A DNA stretch of 64,000 nt, taken from Campylobacter concisus (GTDB lineage: Bacteria > Campylobacterota > Campylobacteria > Campylobacterales > Campylobacteraceae). The DNA lies in assembly GCF_002913715.1 (NCBI RefSeq), contig NZ_PPCE01000009.1, forward strand, positions 186,001 through 250,000, given 5' to 3'. Below are positions 29,008 to 39,885 of this stretch, in pieces. Under the pieces are notes generated by a model. That model was not told where the DNA came from, did not search any database, and saw only the letters and a program-made list of their open reading frames with translations. The position numbers and the translations under genes are program-made. Every line of letters begins with the position of its first letter. The first letter of the stretch is position 1.

Positions 29008-30336
29008 TTGCAAGAGTTAAACAACGAGATCAAAAAAGTCCATTTCATAGGCATCGGCGGCATCGGCATCTCAGCCATCGCTAGATTTTTACATGAAAAA
29101 GGTCACAAGATAAGCGGCAGCGACATCAAAGAGAGCAAGACGACTCTTGAGCTAAAAGATGAAGGCATTGAGGTTATCACGCCACACTGCAAAGAGGCGA
29201 TAAAAGACCAAGACTTTGTGGTCTATTCAGCTGCGATAAAAGAGGATAACATCGAGCTAGTGGAGGCCAGACGAAAGGGCATAAAGTGCTTTTCAAGAAA
29301 AGAAATTTTGCCTTATGTGCTTGAAGATAAGTGTGTTTTTGCAGTAGCTGGCGCACACGGCAAGAGCACGACTTCAGCGATGCTAGCAAGCCTTATTGAG
29401 GGTTCAGTCATCATCGGCGCCATCTCAAAACAGTTTGGTTCAAATATGCGCTACGCTAAAAGCGATAACGTCGTATTTGAGGCAGACGAGAGTGACTCTA
29501 GCTTTCTAAACTCAAACCCATATCTAGCCATCGTCACAAATGCAGAGCCAGAGCACATGGAGCACTATGACTATGATCTAGCTAAATTTTACGCAGCCTA
29601 CAAGGGCTTTTTGGAGCGTGCAAAGGTTAGGGTGATAAATGCTGAGGACGAGTTTTTAAGCACGCTTAAGCTTGATGCGATCAGGCTTTATCCAAGCACC
29701 GACATTACCGAGCTTACGATGGTTGTAAAAGACTATCAGCCATACACCAGCTTTAACCTTAAAAATTTAGGCAAATTTGAAGCCTTTGGCATGGGCGAGC
29801 ATATCGCCATAGACGCATCTTTGGCCATCCTTGCTGCGATGCACGAGACGCCGCTAAAAGACATAAGAGAAAATTTGCTAAATTTTAAAGGCATTAAAAA
29901 GCGTTTTGACATACTTTGTGCAAACAAAAATTTCATCCTAATCGACGACTACGCGCACCATCCAACCGAGATAAAAGCGACGCTAAAATCAGTCTTTGAA
30001 TACGCCAAAATTTTAGGCATAAACAGCGTCACAGCGATATTTCAGCCACACCGCTACACAAGACTTAGCACAAATTTACCTGGCTTTAAAGAGTGCTTTA
30101 AAGGCGTTGATGAGCTTGTCATCTTGCCAGTTTATGCAGCTGGGGAAAATCCGATCGAAGTTGATATGAAGAGTGAATTTAGCGAGTATAACCCGATCTT
30201 TACCGACAAGGTCGAGAGGGTTGAAGAGGGGATAGAATTTACAGATGAATTTGGCGTGAAAAACCGCCTAAGTGATGGCATCGTAGTTGGCTTTGGAGCG
30301 GGTGATATCAGCGTGCAGCTAAGAGGCGGATATTAA
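29008..30336 (+). CDS. murC: UDP-N-acetylmuramate--L-alanine ligase
   Basis: 442 residues. N-terminal Rossmann motif VHFIGIGGIGISAIA, ATP loop AVAGAHGKSTTSAML (residues about 113-127), ADESDSSF and the DDYAHHPTE motif typical of MurC. TTG start after TAAGG. Adds L-Ala to UDP-MurNAc in the cytoplasm. First of a four-gene overlapping set ending with mutS2. Confidence 0.97.
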   Translation: MQELNNEIKKVHFIGIGGIGISAIARFLHEKGHKISGSDIKESKTTLELKDEGIEVITPHCKEAIKDQDFVVYSAAIKEDNIELVEARRKGIKCFSRKEILPYVLEDKCVFAVAGAHGKSTTSAMLASLIEGSVIIGAISKQFGSNMRYAKSDNVVFEADESDSSFLNSNPYLAIVTNAEPEHMEHYDYDLAKFYAAYKGFLERAKVRVINAEDEFLSTLKLDAIRLYPSTDITELTMVVKDYQPYTSFNLKNLGKFEAFGMGEHIAIDASLAILAAMHETPLKDIRENLLNFKGIKKRFDILCANKNFILIDDYAHHPTEIKATLKSVFEYAKILGINSVTAIFQPHRYTRLSTNLPGFKECFKGVDELVILPVYAAGENPIEVDMKSEFSEYNPIFTDKVERVEEGIEFTDEFGVKNRLSDGIVVGFGAGDISVQLRGGY

Positions 30337-30653
30337 TGGATCTAAGTAGCTTCAAGCCTCAAGATGAAAATGAAATTTTAAAAGAGATAAATGAAAAAGA
30401 GTTAAGCGAGGATGAAATTTCAAGCCTTATAAATTTAGGCAAAAAAGATATCTTGATCGCTCTTGCAAGGTCGCAAAAGCTAAGTAGCACTCAGATAAAA
30501 GAGATGCTGCCAAATGCCCCGTATATGGCTGTTTGCTTGCTAGTTGAAAAGCAAGATATTAGCGAGGTTAAGGTAGAAATTTTAGACAAGATCGAGCCTC
30601 ATGCTGAGCTTTACAAAGAGCTTATCGTAAAATATAAAGGCGTGAAATGGTAA
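30336..30653 (+). CDS. Conserved hypothetical helical protein
   Basis: 105 residues, start overlapping the murC stop (TAATG). Acidic, helical, no Cys clusters or signal. Leucine-rich segments (EISSLINLGKKDILIALARSQ, TQIKEMLPNAPYMAVCLLVEK) suggest a short repeat of helices like HEAT/armadillo half-units. I do not recognise the family. Operon position between murC and mutS2 gives no clear role. Confidence 0.75.
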   Translation: MDLSSFKPQDENEILKEINEKELSEDEISSLINLGKKDILIALARSQKLSSTQIKEMLPNAPYMAVCLLVEKQDISEVKVEILDKIEPHAELYKELIVKYKGVKW

Positions 30654-30991
30654 GAAATTTGATCCTAATCGCTGGCTTGATCGTACTTTTTGGAGCGATC
30701 TGGGCGATAAAAGATGAAAAGATCAGCAAAGGTATAAAAGCGCTCGTTAGTGTGGTGCTTGTAGCGATCCTTATTTGCGTCTATTTTTATGAAGAGAATT
30801 TATCAAAAAACGAGGACGCCATCTCAAAGCTAGTTAGCGATTTTAAACAGGGCAAAACACTAAAATGTGGCGAGTACAACGTTAGCGCTAAGAAATTTAA
30901 CTACGAATTTGGTACGGCGTCATTTTTAGCTAAAAGAGAATTTAGCGATCTCTCAGGCGTCATCGTACCGATAAAAAGTTGTGAGCAATGA
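30647..30991 (+). CDS. Conserved hypothetical membrane protein
   Basis: 114 residues. Two membrane helices (LILIAGLIVLFGAIWAI, residues 4-20, and ALVSVVLVAILICVYFY, about 32-48) followed by a probably periplasmic C-terminal domain with a Cys pair (KCGEYNVSAKKF and IKSCEQ at the end). Not recognised further. Overlaps both neighbours, so translation is coupled within the murC-mutS2 operon. Confidence 0.75.
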   Translation: MVRNLILIAGLIVLFGAIWAIKDEKISKGIKALVSVVLVAILICVYFYEENLSKNEDAISKLVSDFKQGKTLKCGEYNVSAKKFNYEFGTASFLAKREFSDLSGVIVPIKSCEQ

Positions 30992-33192
30992 CTGAAGAGA
31001 TATTTTTAAAGCTCGATCTGGGCGAGTATTTAGAGAAATTTAACTCTTTTTTAGCAAGGCAAAAGCCGCTATTTTTACAAGGCGATAGCAAAATCCACTT
31101 TGAAAATATTAGCGAGCTTTCAAAGTATGATTTTAAGGCGCCTGATGAGATAAAAGAACTTGATGACGCGCTAATTAGACTTAGCAAGCAAGCAGTACTT
31201 CACATCAGCGAAATTTACGAGTTTGCAAAGATTATTAAGTATTTTTCGTATCTAAAAAAGCAAAAATTTGAAGGCAGGCTTGGCGAGTGGATCGCAAAGG
31301 TTGAAATCCCTGAAGCGATGAGCCAGATGGCAAACAGCTTTGATGAAAACGGCGAGTTTAGCGACAGCGTGGATGAGAGATTTTATGCGATAAAGCAGGC
31401 ATTTAGCGAGAAAAAGCGCCAGATCGACGCCGAGCTTAAAAGGCTCATCTACTCAAAGCACATCACGCCCTATCTAGTCGATACCCAGACGCACTACATC
31501 AACTCGCAAGAGGCACTTTTGGTGCGTGGTGGCTTTAATCACGCCCTAAAAGGCACCGTGATCGCTAGAAGCTCAGGCGGATACTTCTACGTCGCACCTG
31601 TAAGCACCGAGCGCCTAAAAAAGGAGCAAAGCGAGCTACTTGATAGAAAAGAAGAGATCATTTTTGAGCACTGCAAGAAATTTAGCCTGCAGATGAGTAA
31701 GAGCCTGCTCTTTTTGAAATTTATAAATAACGCTTTTGATCAGTTTGACGCATATCAGGCTCGAGTAAATTTGGCTAGATCACGTGACTATGAGTTTGTT
31801 TTGCCAAACAGCTCGCATGTCATAAAGCTTGAGAAATTTGCCCATCCAGCGCTTAAAAATCCAAAGAGCGTGAGCGTGGATTTTAGCAAAAAGGTGCTTC
31901 TCATTACTGGCGTAAATGCTGGTGGCAAGTCGATGCTTTTAAAATCAATCATCTCAGCCACGCTACTTGCAAAGTATCTGCTGCCTATGCGTATCGACGC
32001 AAACCGCTCAAGCATCGGCTCTTTTAAAGAATTTGATACGATTATAGAAGATCCGCAAAGTGTGAAAAACGACATCTCGACCTTTGCTGGCAGGATGGTG
32101 CATTTTGCAAAGCTTTTTACTAAAAAATCGATCATCATCGGTATCGACGAGATTGAGCTTGGCACCGATTTTGAGGAGGCTGCGAGCTTGTATGGCGTCA
32201 TGATAGAGCGCCTCATCACTCAAGATATCAAAATGATCATCACGACCCACCACAAGCGCCTTGCGATGCTATTAGCTAAAAACCCAGAGGTTGAGCTAGT
32301 GGCGGCACTTTATGACGAGGCGGCTCAAAGGCCTAAATTTGAGTTTTTAAAGGGCACGATCGGCAAGTCTTACGCCTTTGAAACAGCGGCAAGATACGGC
32401 ATATCTCAAAATTTAGTGGCTCAGGCAAAGAAAATTTATGGCGAAGATAAAGAGAATTTAAACGAGATCATCACAAAGACGCTAAATTTACAAACTAAGC
32501 TTGATGAGGGGATAAAAGAGGTCACGACAAAAGAGGAGCGGCTGGAGCGCTTGCTTGAGGAGCAAAAAGAGCTAAAAGAGAAAAATGAGATCAAGCTAAA
32601 TGCGACTATTGCGCGCCTTGAAAAAGAGTATTATGAAGCGATAAATGCGGCAAAAGCTGTTATAAATTTCAAGGACATAAAAGACAAGCAAAGAGCTCTA
32701 AATGTGGCAAATGAGAAAAAAACTGCCATCGTTAAGTCTAAAAAAACTGAGCGTGAGAGCCTAAAAGTAGGCGATAGAGTGAAGTATGAAAATATCAAAG
32801 GCACGGTTTTAAGCATCTCTAAAAATGACGCGATGATCGAGTCAAATGGCATAAATTTGCGCGTGCCACTTGAGCTTTTAAGAAAAAATGGCAACGAGGT
32901 AGTCTTGCCTAAAAAAGGTGGCGTAAGTTTAAGTGTCGATAAGCCAAAAACGGCCTCGCTCTCGCTCGATCTGCACGGCATGAGAGCTGACGAGGCGATA
33001 GCTAAGCTTGATAAATTTATCTCAGATAGTCTTGTTATGGGATTTGACGAGGTTAGCGTATTTCACGGCATCGGCACTGGCAAACTCGCCTTTGCTGTTA
33101 AAAATTTCTTAAAAGAGCATCCAAGCGTGAAAGAGTTTTTTGACGCACCGGCAAATCAGGGTGGATACGGCGCTAAAATAGTCAGGCTTTAA
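30988..33192 (+). CDS. mutS2: MutS2 endonuclease/ribosome-rescue ATPase
   Basis: 734 residues. MutS-type ATPase with TGVNAGGKSMLL (Walker A, about 307-318), IIGIDEIELGTDFEE (Walker B and signature) and ITTHHKRLA. A long coiled-coil insertion is followed by a C-terminal Smr domain starting LDLHGMRADEA (about 660), with HGIGTGKL. Family roles are suppression of recombination (known in Helicobacter) and splitting of collided ribosomes (known in Bacillus). ATGA overlap with the preceding gene. Confidence 0.95.
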   Translation: MTEEIFLKLDLGEYLEKFNSFLARQKPLFLQGDSKIHFENISELSKYDFKAPDEIKELDDALIRLSKQAVLHISEIYEFAKIIKYFSYLKKQKFEGRLGEWIAKVEIPEAMSQMANSFDENGEFSDSVDERFYAIKQAFSEKKRQIDAELKRLIYSKHITPYLVDTQTHYINSQEALLVRGGFNHALKGTVIARSSGGYFYVAPVSTERLKKEQSELLDRKEEIIFEHCKKFSLQMSKSLLFLKFINNAFDQFDAYQARVNLARSRDYEFVLPNSSHVIKLEKFAHPALKNPKSVSVDFSKKVLLITGVNAGGKSMLLKSIISATLLAKYLLPMRIDANRSSIGSFKEFDTIIEDPQSVKNDISTFAGRMVHFAKLFTKKSIIIGIDEIELGTDFEEAASLYGVMIERLITQDIKMIITTHHKRLAMLLAKNPEVELVAALYDEAAQRPKFEFLKGTIGKSYAFETAARYGISQNLVAQAKKIYGEDKENLNEIITKTLNLQTKLDEGIKEVTTKEERLERLLEEQKELKEKNEIKLNATIARLEKEYYEAINAAKAVINFKDIKDKQRALNVANEKKTAIVKSKKTERESLKVGDRVKYENIKGTVLSISKNDAMIESNGINLRVPLELLRKNGNEVVLPKKGGVSLSVDKPKTASLSLDLHGMRADEAIAKLDKFISDSLVMGFDEVSVFHGIGTGKLAFAVKNFLKEHPSVKEFFDAPANQGGYGAKIVRL

Positions 33193-33267
33193 CTTCTTCC
33201 TAAAAGTTAAAATTTATTTTAAGGTTGATATAATCAGGGCAAGTACACAAGATAAGGGAAGTAACTT

Positions 33268-35181
33268 TTGAGTAACAAGGACGAGCAAACGGGTAAAAAT
33301 CTAAACATCACTAAAACTATTATAGGTTTAGTGTTTGTTTTGGGAAGTATTTTTTTAGTCGAAAACCTGGCAGTTTTTTATTTTAAATTTAATAATGCTT
33401 CTGCTGAAAATGGTTTTAATCTTCGAAAGAAAGTTGATTATTTGACATATCAATATGTTGATTATTTCAAAAATGTTAGCAAATATGATGTCGCAAATTT
33501 CCAATCTTACATTAACGATAGTGCTATGGGTGATGTTCTTTTATTAAAGGATGATAATAAAAATGGATACAAGGTCGTAGCATCTTCAGATAAAAGAATA
33601 ATAAATCAAGAGTTTAATGACAAAAGCTGTGGAAATATCTTTGCTCATAATTTCCAAAAAGATTATTTTTGGGCAAAAATTTTGCCAGAAAATGCTGCTC
33701 AAGTTTGTATGTTTGTGCCAGTTGGAGAGTATATATTAGGCTTTAAAGGAAAGGTTGATCAACGTATTACTGGTACGCATGATGAGTACTTTTTTGAGTG
33801 GCTTTTAAATAATATGGCTTTAACATTCATCTTAAGCCTCATTGGTGCAATAGTTGCTTTGTCTACTTGTATATGGTACGCGGTTAAATATATAAAAGAA
33901 AAAAATAACTATAACGCATTAAAAATAGATACTAAAAAACAGATAGAAGAGCTTGGAGAAAAGCTTTATATCGATCCAATGACTGGACTTTTAAATAAAA
34001 CAGCATTGGTGCGTGATATTAATAGCTATGAAAATCCTAAAGTAGTGCTTATAGATATTGACGATTTTGGCAAGATGAATGACTTTTACGGTAAATTTGC
34101 ATGTGACCAGATTTTGGTCAAGATGGCTGATTTGATCAGTGAATTTGCCAAAGATGAGAATATGAAAGCTTACTGTATAGAAGCAGATAGGTTTGCTCTG
34201 GTAGAAGATAGTGATAGCTTTATCGATAGATATGAAGATATGGTTGAAGATTTGATAGAAATTTTTAAAGGCCGTATGCTAAGTATAGTTGATGAAGATG
34301 GTAGAGAGATAGAAGGTATCGAGATACATAGTACAATAGGCTTTGCTCTTGATAGTGACCAAACACTAAGAAAAGCAACAATAGCGTTAAAAACAGCAAA
34401 AGAGCAAGATAAAGACTATGTTTGTTATTTCAAAGGGCTAAATCAAAAAGAGGAATACGCAACTCAAATAGAACGCTCTAAACTGATACAATACGCCACT
34501 ATAAATAACAATATTGTTCCTTATTTTCAGCCTATAGTTAATGACCAAAAGGTACCTGTAAAATACGAATGCTTGATAAGACTTTTAGATAGAGGCGATG
34601 TTATATCACCAAATGTCTTTTTAGATATCTCAAAGCGTATTAAGCGTTATGCTGATCTTGAGAAACAACTCATTAAAAAGTGTTTTAAGCAGCTTGTAGA
34701 GGATAAGAATTTAGTACTTTCTATAAATTTAAGTAGTAGAGATATGATCGATGGTGATGTTAGCTCACTTGTTTTAAATTTATTGAACAAGCACAATGTT
34801 GCTGGTAGAGTGGTGTTTGAGATCGTTGAAGATGAAGAGCTTAAAAATTTAGAGAGAGTTTCAAATTTTATCGAGCGTGTAAAAAGCATGGGCGCAAAGA
34901 TCGCTATTGATGATTTTGGCTCAGGATATTCAAATTTTTCTTACATTATAAAGATCAAGCCTGACTACGTGAAGATCGATGGCTCTATTATAAAAGATAT
35001 AGACATAAATAAAGATTCACACTCTATCGCAAGTGCGATCGTGGCATTTGCAAAAGACCTTGGTATAAAAACTATTGCTGAATATGTGCATTCAAAAGAG
35101 ATATTTGAAATCTGTAAAGAGATCGGCGTAGATGAGTTCCAGGGCTTTTATTTTGGTGCACCAGAGCGTGCCGGCTCATAA
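33268..35181 (+). CDS. Membrane GGDEF/EAL protein, GGDEF site degenerate
   Basis: 637 residues, TTG start with TAAGGGA upstream. Two membrane helices (about 17-39 and 182-208) bracket a periplasmic sensor domain. The GGDEF domain (about 233-385) has its signature replaced by [10 protein letters not shown], so diguanylate cyclase activity is unlikely. The EAL domain (about 395-630) has [11 protein letters not shown] (EAL changed to ECL, Glu kept), [35 protein letters not shown] and QGFYFG, so metal-binding residues look intact. Likely a c-di-GMP phosphodiesterase or sensor. Confidence 0.9.
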   Translation: MSNKDEQTGKNLNITKTIIGLVFVLGSIFLVENLAVFYFKFNNASAENGFNLRKKVDYLTYQYVDYFKNVSKYDVANFQSYINDSAMGDVLLLKDDNKNGYKVVASSDKRIINQEFNDKSCGNIFAHNFQKDYFWAKILPENAAQVCMFVPVGEYILGFKGKVDQRITGTHDEYFFEWLLNNMALTFILSLIGAIVALSTCIWYAVKYIKEKNNYNALKIDTKKQIEELGEKLYIDPMTGLLNKTALVRDINSYENPKVVLIDIDDFGKMNDFYGKFACDQILVKMADLISEFAKDENMKAYCIEADRFALVEDSDSFIDRYEDMVEDLIEIFKGRMLSIVDEDGREIEGIEIHSTIGFALDSDQTLRKATIALKTAKEQDKDYVCYFKGLNQKEEYATQIERSKLIQYATINNNIVPYFQPIVNDQKVPVKYECLIRLLDRGDVISPNVFLDISKRIKRYADLEKQLIKKCFKQLVEDKNLVLSINLSSRDMIDGDVSSLVLNLLNKHNVAGRVVFEIVEDEELKNLERVSNFIERVKSMGAKIAIDDFGSGYSNFSYIIKIKPDYVKIDGSIIKDIDINKDSHSIASAIVAFAKDLGIKTIAEYVHSKEIFEICKEIGVDEFQGFYFGAPERAGS

Positions 35182-35189
35182 GGCACTTA

Positions 35190-36278
35190 GTGGTAATTAG
35201 CTTTTTAAAAGAGCTTTTAAGCTTTCGCTCTATCACACCTAATGATGCTGGAAGCTTAGAACTTATCGCTAAATTTTTGCCTGATTTTGAGGCGAAATTT
35301 ATAGAAAAAAATGGTACCAAAAATCTCATACTTTCTAAAACTTATGGAGACGGCGAGCATCTAGCTTTTGCTGGGCATGTTGATGTCGTGCCTCCAGGTG
35401 AGGGCTGGGATAGCGAGCCATTTACCCCGCTAGAAAAAGATGGCTACATCTACGCAAGAGGCACACAGGATATGAAAGGTGGTGTGGCTGCTTTTGTTTG
35501 CGCTGCTAAAGACGCAAAATTTGATGGCAAACTAAGCCTCATCTTAACAAGCGACGAAGAGGGCGATGGCACATATGGCACGCCTTTAGCACTTGAATAT
35601 TTACGCGAAATAAATGATTTGCCAAAATTTTGCGTAGTTGCTGAGCCAACTTGCAATAAAGAATTTGGTGATAGCATAAAAGTTGGCAGACGTGGCTCAA
35701 TAAATGGCAAGATCGTGATAAAGGGTGTTCAAGGGCACGTGGCATATCCTGAAAAGTGTGTAAACCCGGTAAATTTGATAGCTCCACTTTTAAGTAAAAT
35801 AGCTGATCACGATATGGACGCTGGAAGCGAGTTTTTTAGCCCAAGCAAGATTGTGGTAACTGATATTAGAGGTGGCATGCAAGTTTGCAACGTCACTCCA
35901 AGTGAGCTTAGCATAATGTTTAATGTGAGAAACTCAAATTTAACCGACATAAATGATGTTGAGAGCTATCTTAGAGAGGTCTTAAAAGGGCTTGATTACG
36001 AGCTTAGCATAAAGCAAAGCTCAAAGAGATTTTTAACGAATAAAGATAGCAAAATAGTAAAAAATTTAATGGCTTCTGTCACAAAGATCACCGGCGTTAC
36101 GCCACTTTTAAACACAAAAGGCGGCACGAGCGATGCGAGGCACTTTGCTGAATTTGGCGTAGATGCGATAGAATTTGGCGTCATAAACGACCGCATACAC
36201 GCTAAAAACGAACGAGTTAGCGCCCACGAAGTAAATAAACTTTATGAAATTTTTAAAGATTTGATAGAAAAATTTTAA
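35190..36278 (+). CDS. dapE: Succinyl-diaminopimelate desuccinylase
   Basis: 362 residues, M20 metallopeptidase family. [21 protein letters not shown] (metal His and Asp), [20 protein letters not shown] (catalytic and metal Glu) and GGTSDARHF are all present. Lysine/diaminopimelate pathway. GTG start 8 bp after the c-di-GMP gene. Confidence 0.95.
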   Translation: MVISFLKELLSFRSITPNDAGSLELIAKFLPDFEAKFIEKNGTKNLILSKTYGDGEHLAFAGHVDVVPPGEGWDSEPFTPLEKDGYIYARGTQDMKGGVAAFVCAAKDAKFDGKLSLILTSDEEGDGTYGTPLALEYLREINDLPKFCVVAEPTCNKEFGDSIKVGRRGSINGKIVIKGVQGHVAYPEKCVNPVNLIAPLLSKIADHDMDAGSEFFSPSKIVVTDIRGGMQVCNVTPSELSIMFNVRNSNLTDINDVESYLREVLKGLDYELSIKQSSKRFLTNKDSKIVKNLMASVTKITGVTPLLNTKGGTSDARHFAEFGVDAIEFGVINDRIHAKNERVSAHEVNKLYEIFKDLIEKF

Positions 36279-36426
36279 TCCATAAATTTCATTATCCTTA
36301 AACCAAAAAGTTATTAAGTGTCTAAAAAATATTTTCAAAAGCCATTTTGATTGATATTTTTGTCAAAGAATTTTAAGATTAAGAAATTTTTTATTTGGCA
36401 ATATTGCTATTATCTGTTACAATTTA

Positions 36427-36453
36427 TGAAATAGCCGGGTTTTGGCCATTTCA
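36427..36453. repeat. Dyad in the gap after dapE
   Basis: TGAAATAGCC (36427-36436) faces GGCCATTTCA (36444-36453) around a 7-nt loop, nine of ten positions paired. It lies in a 377-bp gap. It could be a weak terminator or an operator; no long T-run follows. Confidence 0.4.
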
Positions 36454-36492
36454 AGTAAAACCTAATGGAATACTCTTTTTAACGAGTACAAG

Positions 36493-36582
36493 ATGGAAGT
36501 TATAAATACGTTTGTGGGCGAAAAATATATCCAGCACAATCCTAGCTTTAAAGATGGTATGGATATCATTTCTAATTTGTAA
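36493..36582 (+). pseudogene. Fragment of a SnoaL-like (NTF2-fold) protein gene
   Basis: Only 29 codons from ATG to TAA. The text INTFVGEKYIQHNPSFKDG matches the typical SnoaL-like segment Y-I-Q-H-N-P, with nothing of the rest of the domain before or after. It is read as a leftover of a deleted gene between dapE and the next ORF. No clear RBS. Confidence 0.4.
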
Positions 36583-36655
36583 AAAAGTAAAATTTCAAAT
36601 AAATAAAAAAATGCAAGTAAAACGAAAAATATACAAATCTTTTCAATACGAGAAA

Positions 36656-37054
36656 ATGAGACATGGCTTGCGAGTTAGATTGTTCTTTTTAGTCGTGGCA
36701 ATCGTGATTTTGGCAATCGAAATTTATATCGCAGCTTTTGTTAAAGGTGGCTTCGTGCGTCATTATTTGGGTGATGTGCTAGTTACGGTGATGCTTTACG
36801 CATTTGGACGAGCCGTGTTTAAAACTACACCAAAAATTTTAGCGTTTGAAATATTTGCTTTCTCGCTATTTATAGAAATTTTACAATACTTTAAAATGTT
36901 TGAAATTTTAGATATTCATAATTTAATAATACGTATAGTCTTTGGCGGAACATTTGACGTTAGCGACATCGTATGTTACGCTTTGGGCTGCTTGCTGGCT
37001 TATTTGACTGATACCATTTGCTTTTTACAAAAGTATAAAAATTCAAAGATGTAG
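36656..37054 (+). CDS. DUF2809-like membrane protein
   Basis: 132 residues from the ATG at 36656, where the hydrophobic protein proper begins (MRHGLRVRLFFLVVAIVILA). The frame is open further left (ATG 36611, GTG 36512), but that part is Lys-rich and lacks a ribosome site. About four membrane helices: FFLVVAIVILAIEIYIA, VLVTVMLYAFGRAVF, ILAFEIFAFSLFIEILQYF and a C-terminal one with DVSDIVCYALGCLLAYL. The pattern matches the small DUF2809/VanZ-like proteins. Function unknown. Confidence 0.72.
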   Translation: MRHGLRVRLFFLVVAIVILAIEIYIAAFVKGGFVRHYLGDVLVTVMLYAFGRAVFKTTPKILAFEIFAFSLFIEILQYFKMFEILDIHNLIIRIVFGGTFDVSDIVCYALGCLLAYLTDTICFLQKYKNSKM

Positions 37055-37129
37055 CGATAAATCACAACTTTATTTTTTAAGTATAAAGCAGGAGCTAATC
37101 ATCTTAAAACTCTAGCAAAATTTATCTAT

Positions 37130-39766
37130 CTATTTTAGCTCACCCCAGTTTTTGGCGATATTTAGCGATGTTTTAAGTGGCACGTTTAGCGTGTAAATTT
37201 CCTCCATCGTCTTTTGTGTCACCCTGCCAAATTCCTGCGCAAACTCGTCTTTTACTTCAAAGATCAGCTCGTCGTGGATCTGAAGCAACATTTTTGCATT
37301 TTCATCTAAATTTGCTCTAACTTTTACCATAGCCATCTTGACAAGATCTGCCGCAGAGCCTTGAAAGACCGTATTTACCGCCTCGCGCTCAAACATCGCT
37401 ATTTGCATAGGCGTAGCACTTTTAAAGTCAAAGTAGCGCTTTCTGCCAAGCAATGTCTGCACAAAGCCATCATTTTTAGCTGAAATTTTTATGCTCTCCA
37501 AAAAGTCTTTGATCGTCGCAAACGCCTTAAAATAGCGCTCTATGTACTCTTTTGCCTCGGCTCTTGTGATATTTACTTGATTTGCTAGTTTGCTTGAGCC
37601 CATGCCGTAAATTAGGCCAAAATTTATACTCTTTGCCACGGCTCTATTTTGCCCGTCGCTGCTACCAAATATGCTAATAGCCGTCCTTGCGTGGATATCC
37701 TCGTCATTTTTAAACGCCTCAAGCAGCGCAGGATCACGGCTAAAGTGAGCTAGCAGTCTAAGCTCGATCTGGCTGTAGTCAAGCCCCACAAAACTATAGC
37801 CCTCGCGAGCTTCAAAGCACTCTCTGACGTCCTTTGCGAGGCTGCCGCGAGCTGGGATATTTTGTAAATTTGGATTTTTGCTTGAAAGCCTGCCAGTGCT
37901 TGTGCCAGTTTGTAAAAAGCTCGTATAAATTCGCGAGCCCTCGTCCTTTTTCGCAAGCGCTAAAAGTGGCTCGCAGTAGGTGCTTTGCAGTTTATATAGC
38001 TCGCGATAAGCTAAAATTTTCTCTATCACTGGATGAGCGTCTATGAGCTCAGCAAGCACGCTCTCATCGGTGCTGTATCCTGTTTTTGTCTTCTTTTTGG
38101 TTGGGAGTTTTAGATGCTCAAAAAGTATGACGCCAAGCTGTTTTACTGAGTTTATGTTGAAATTCTCGCCGCTTAGCTCGTAAATTTCACTTGTTAGCGC
38201 CTTTAGTTTGGTGTCGTTTTCAAGGATGAGCTTTTGCATCTTAGCTTCATTTATCTTGATGCCGTTTTGCTCCATGTCAAAAAGCGTGAGGATAAAAGGA
38301 AACTCGTGCGTATCGGCAAGGGCTAGTAAATTTTTATCAAGCGTGTTTTGAAAAGTTTTATAAAATTTAAGCGTTATCCAAGCGTCCTCACTCGCGTATT
38401 TAGCGGCATTTTCTAGTGGCACATCGCCAAAAGTTTGGCCCTTTTTGACAACGTCTTCAAATTTTATCGTGTCGTAGTCATAGAGCCTCTTTGCCAGCGC
38501 GTCCATGCCGACACTTGAGTTTGGGTCGCTAAGCCACGCAAGTATCATCGTATCTTTAAAATTTGCTGGAGGATTAAGACCAAGATTGTTTTTTACGATC
38601 TCAAAGTCATATTTTAAATTTTGTCCGATCACGCAGCCTTTATAAATTTGCCCTACCGCCCAAGTGGCAAATTTTAGGTCTATTTGCTTTGGCGCGCCTA
38701 GGTAGTTGTGAGCCACTGGCACGTAGTAGGCGTCCTCGTCGTTAAAGCAAAAGCTAAATCCAACGATCTTTGCGTTCCTGCTATCAATGCCTGTGGTCTC
38801 GGTGTCAAAGGCGACGATGGTCTCTGGCGTGATGCCTGATAAGAGCTTTTCAATGCTAGCCTCATCAAGGAGTAAATTTGCTCTAAAGCCAAGCTTAAAT
38901 TCAGCATTTTCTTCTTTTTGCAAGCTCTTAAGAAGTCTGTTTAGATCGTACTCTTTTAAAATTTCTGAGATATTTATTAAAGGATTTTGCTCTGGAAATT
39001 TAGAGTGCTCAAGATCAAATGAACTAACTGCGTCATCAAATAAAGTGGCTAGCTTTTTGCTCAAAAATGCTTCGTCTTTTGCAGCTGCCAGCATATTTTT
39101 AGTACGCTCGTTTCTAAGAAGGGCCAAATTTTCATAAATTCCCTCTAAACTTCCATACTCTGCCAAAAGCTTCTTAGCTCCCACTGCGCCGATGCCTTTG
39201 ACGCCTGGGATGTTATCTGAGCTGTCTCCTGCGATCGCTAAAAAGTCCCTTACTTGTGCTGGATAAACTCCATACTTTTCAAAGCAGCTTGCACTATCAT
39301 GATCGATCTTACTTTGCGGGCTGTAGATGCTCACTTTGCCGTCTTCTATGAGCTGGTAAAGATCCTTATCGTGGGTGACTATTCGCACAAATATATCTTT
39401 GTCTTTACAAAATTTAACCGCACTTGCGATGATGTCATCGGCCTCGTAGCCCTCGCGGCTAAGACTGTAAAGTCCCATTTTTTCTATCATATCTATGCAA
39501 ACTGGAAGCTGTTCTTTTAGTTGAGCTGGCGGCTCGTTTCTGTTTGCTTTGTAATCACCTAAAATTTCGTGACGTAAGGTCTTGCCCTTACTATCAAGAG
39601 CAAAGATGAGATAGTCGCTTTGGTATTCATCCTTGAGGCTTGCTATAAAATTTGCAAAGCCACTAATCATACCGCTTGGCTTGCCCTCGCGGTTTTTAAG
39701 TCCGCTCATGGCGTAGTAGAGCCTAAAAAAGAAACCAAAAGTGTCAATAATCGTAAGTGTTTTCAT
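37130..39766 (-). CDS. polA: DNA polymerase I
   Basis: 878 residues from the ATG at 39766, which has AAAGGA 7 nt upstream; the frame also allows 12 more residues. N-terminal 5'-nuclease (LTIIDTFGFFFRLYYAMSGL, GYEADDIIA, GDSSDNIPGVKGIGAVGAKKLL). The 3'-5' exonuclease domain keeps VAFDTETTGIDS. The polymerase has YSQIELRLLAHFS, NRAVAKSINFGLIYGMG and LLQIHDELIFEV. Full three-domain enzyme for Okazaki fragment processing and repair. Confidence 0.97.
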   Translation of the reverse strand: MKTLTIIDTFGFFFRLYYAMSGLKNREGKPSGMISGFANFIASLKDEYQSDYLIFALDSKGKTLRHEILGDYKANRNEPPAQLKEQLPVCIDMIEKMGLYSLSREGYEADDIIASAVKFCKDKDIFVRIVTHDKDLYQLIEDGKVSIYSPQSKIDHDSASCFEKYGVYPAQVRDFLAIAGDSSDNIPGVKGIGAVGAKKLLAEYGSLEGIYENLALLRNERTKNMLAAAKDEAFLSKKLATLFDDAVSSFDLEHSKFPEQNPLINISEILKEYDLNRLLKSLQKEENAEFKLGFRANLLLDEASIEKLLSGITPETIVAFDTETTGIDSRNAKIVGFSFCFNDEDAYYVPVAHNYLGAPKQIDLKFATWAVGQIYKGCVIGQNLKYDFEIVKNNLGLNPPANFKDTMILAWLSDPNSSVGMDALAKRLYDYDTIKFEDVVKKGQTFGDVPLENAAKYASEDAWITLKFYKTFQNTLDKNLLALADTHEFPFILTLFDMEQNGIKINEAKMQKLILENDTKLKALTSEIYELSGENFNINSVKQLGVILFEHLKLPTKKKTKTGYSTDESVLAELIDAHPVIEKILAYRELYKLQSTYCEPLLALAKKDEGSRIYTSFLQTGTSTGRLSSKNPNLQNIPARGSLAKDVRECFEAREGYSFVGLDYSQIELRLLAHFSRDPALLEAFKNDEDIHARTAISIFGSSDGQNRAVAKSINFGLIYGMGSSKLANQVNITRAEAKEYIERYFKAFATIKDFLESIKISAKNDGFVQTLLGRKRYFDFKSATPMQIAMFEREAVNTVFQGSAADLVKMAMVKVRANLDENAKMLLQIHDELIFEVKDEFAQEFGRVTQKTMEEIYTLNVPLKTSLNIAKNWGELK

Positions 39767-39885
39767 TTTTATCCTTTGCGTAATTTTATGAAATTTAGGC
39801 AAAAAATAGGCTGATTTATAAAAATTTTTGATATTATGGCGGACATTACAAATAAAAAATCACAAAAATAAAAAGCTTTGAGGTC

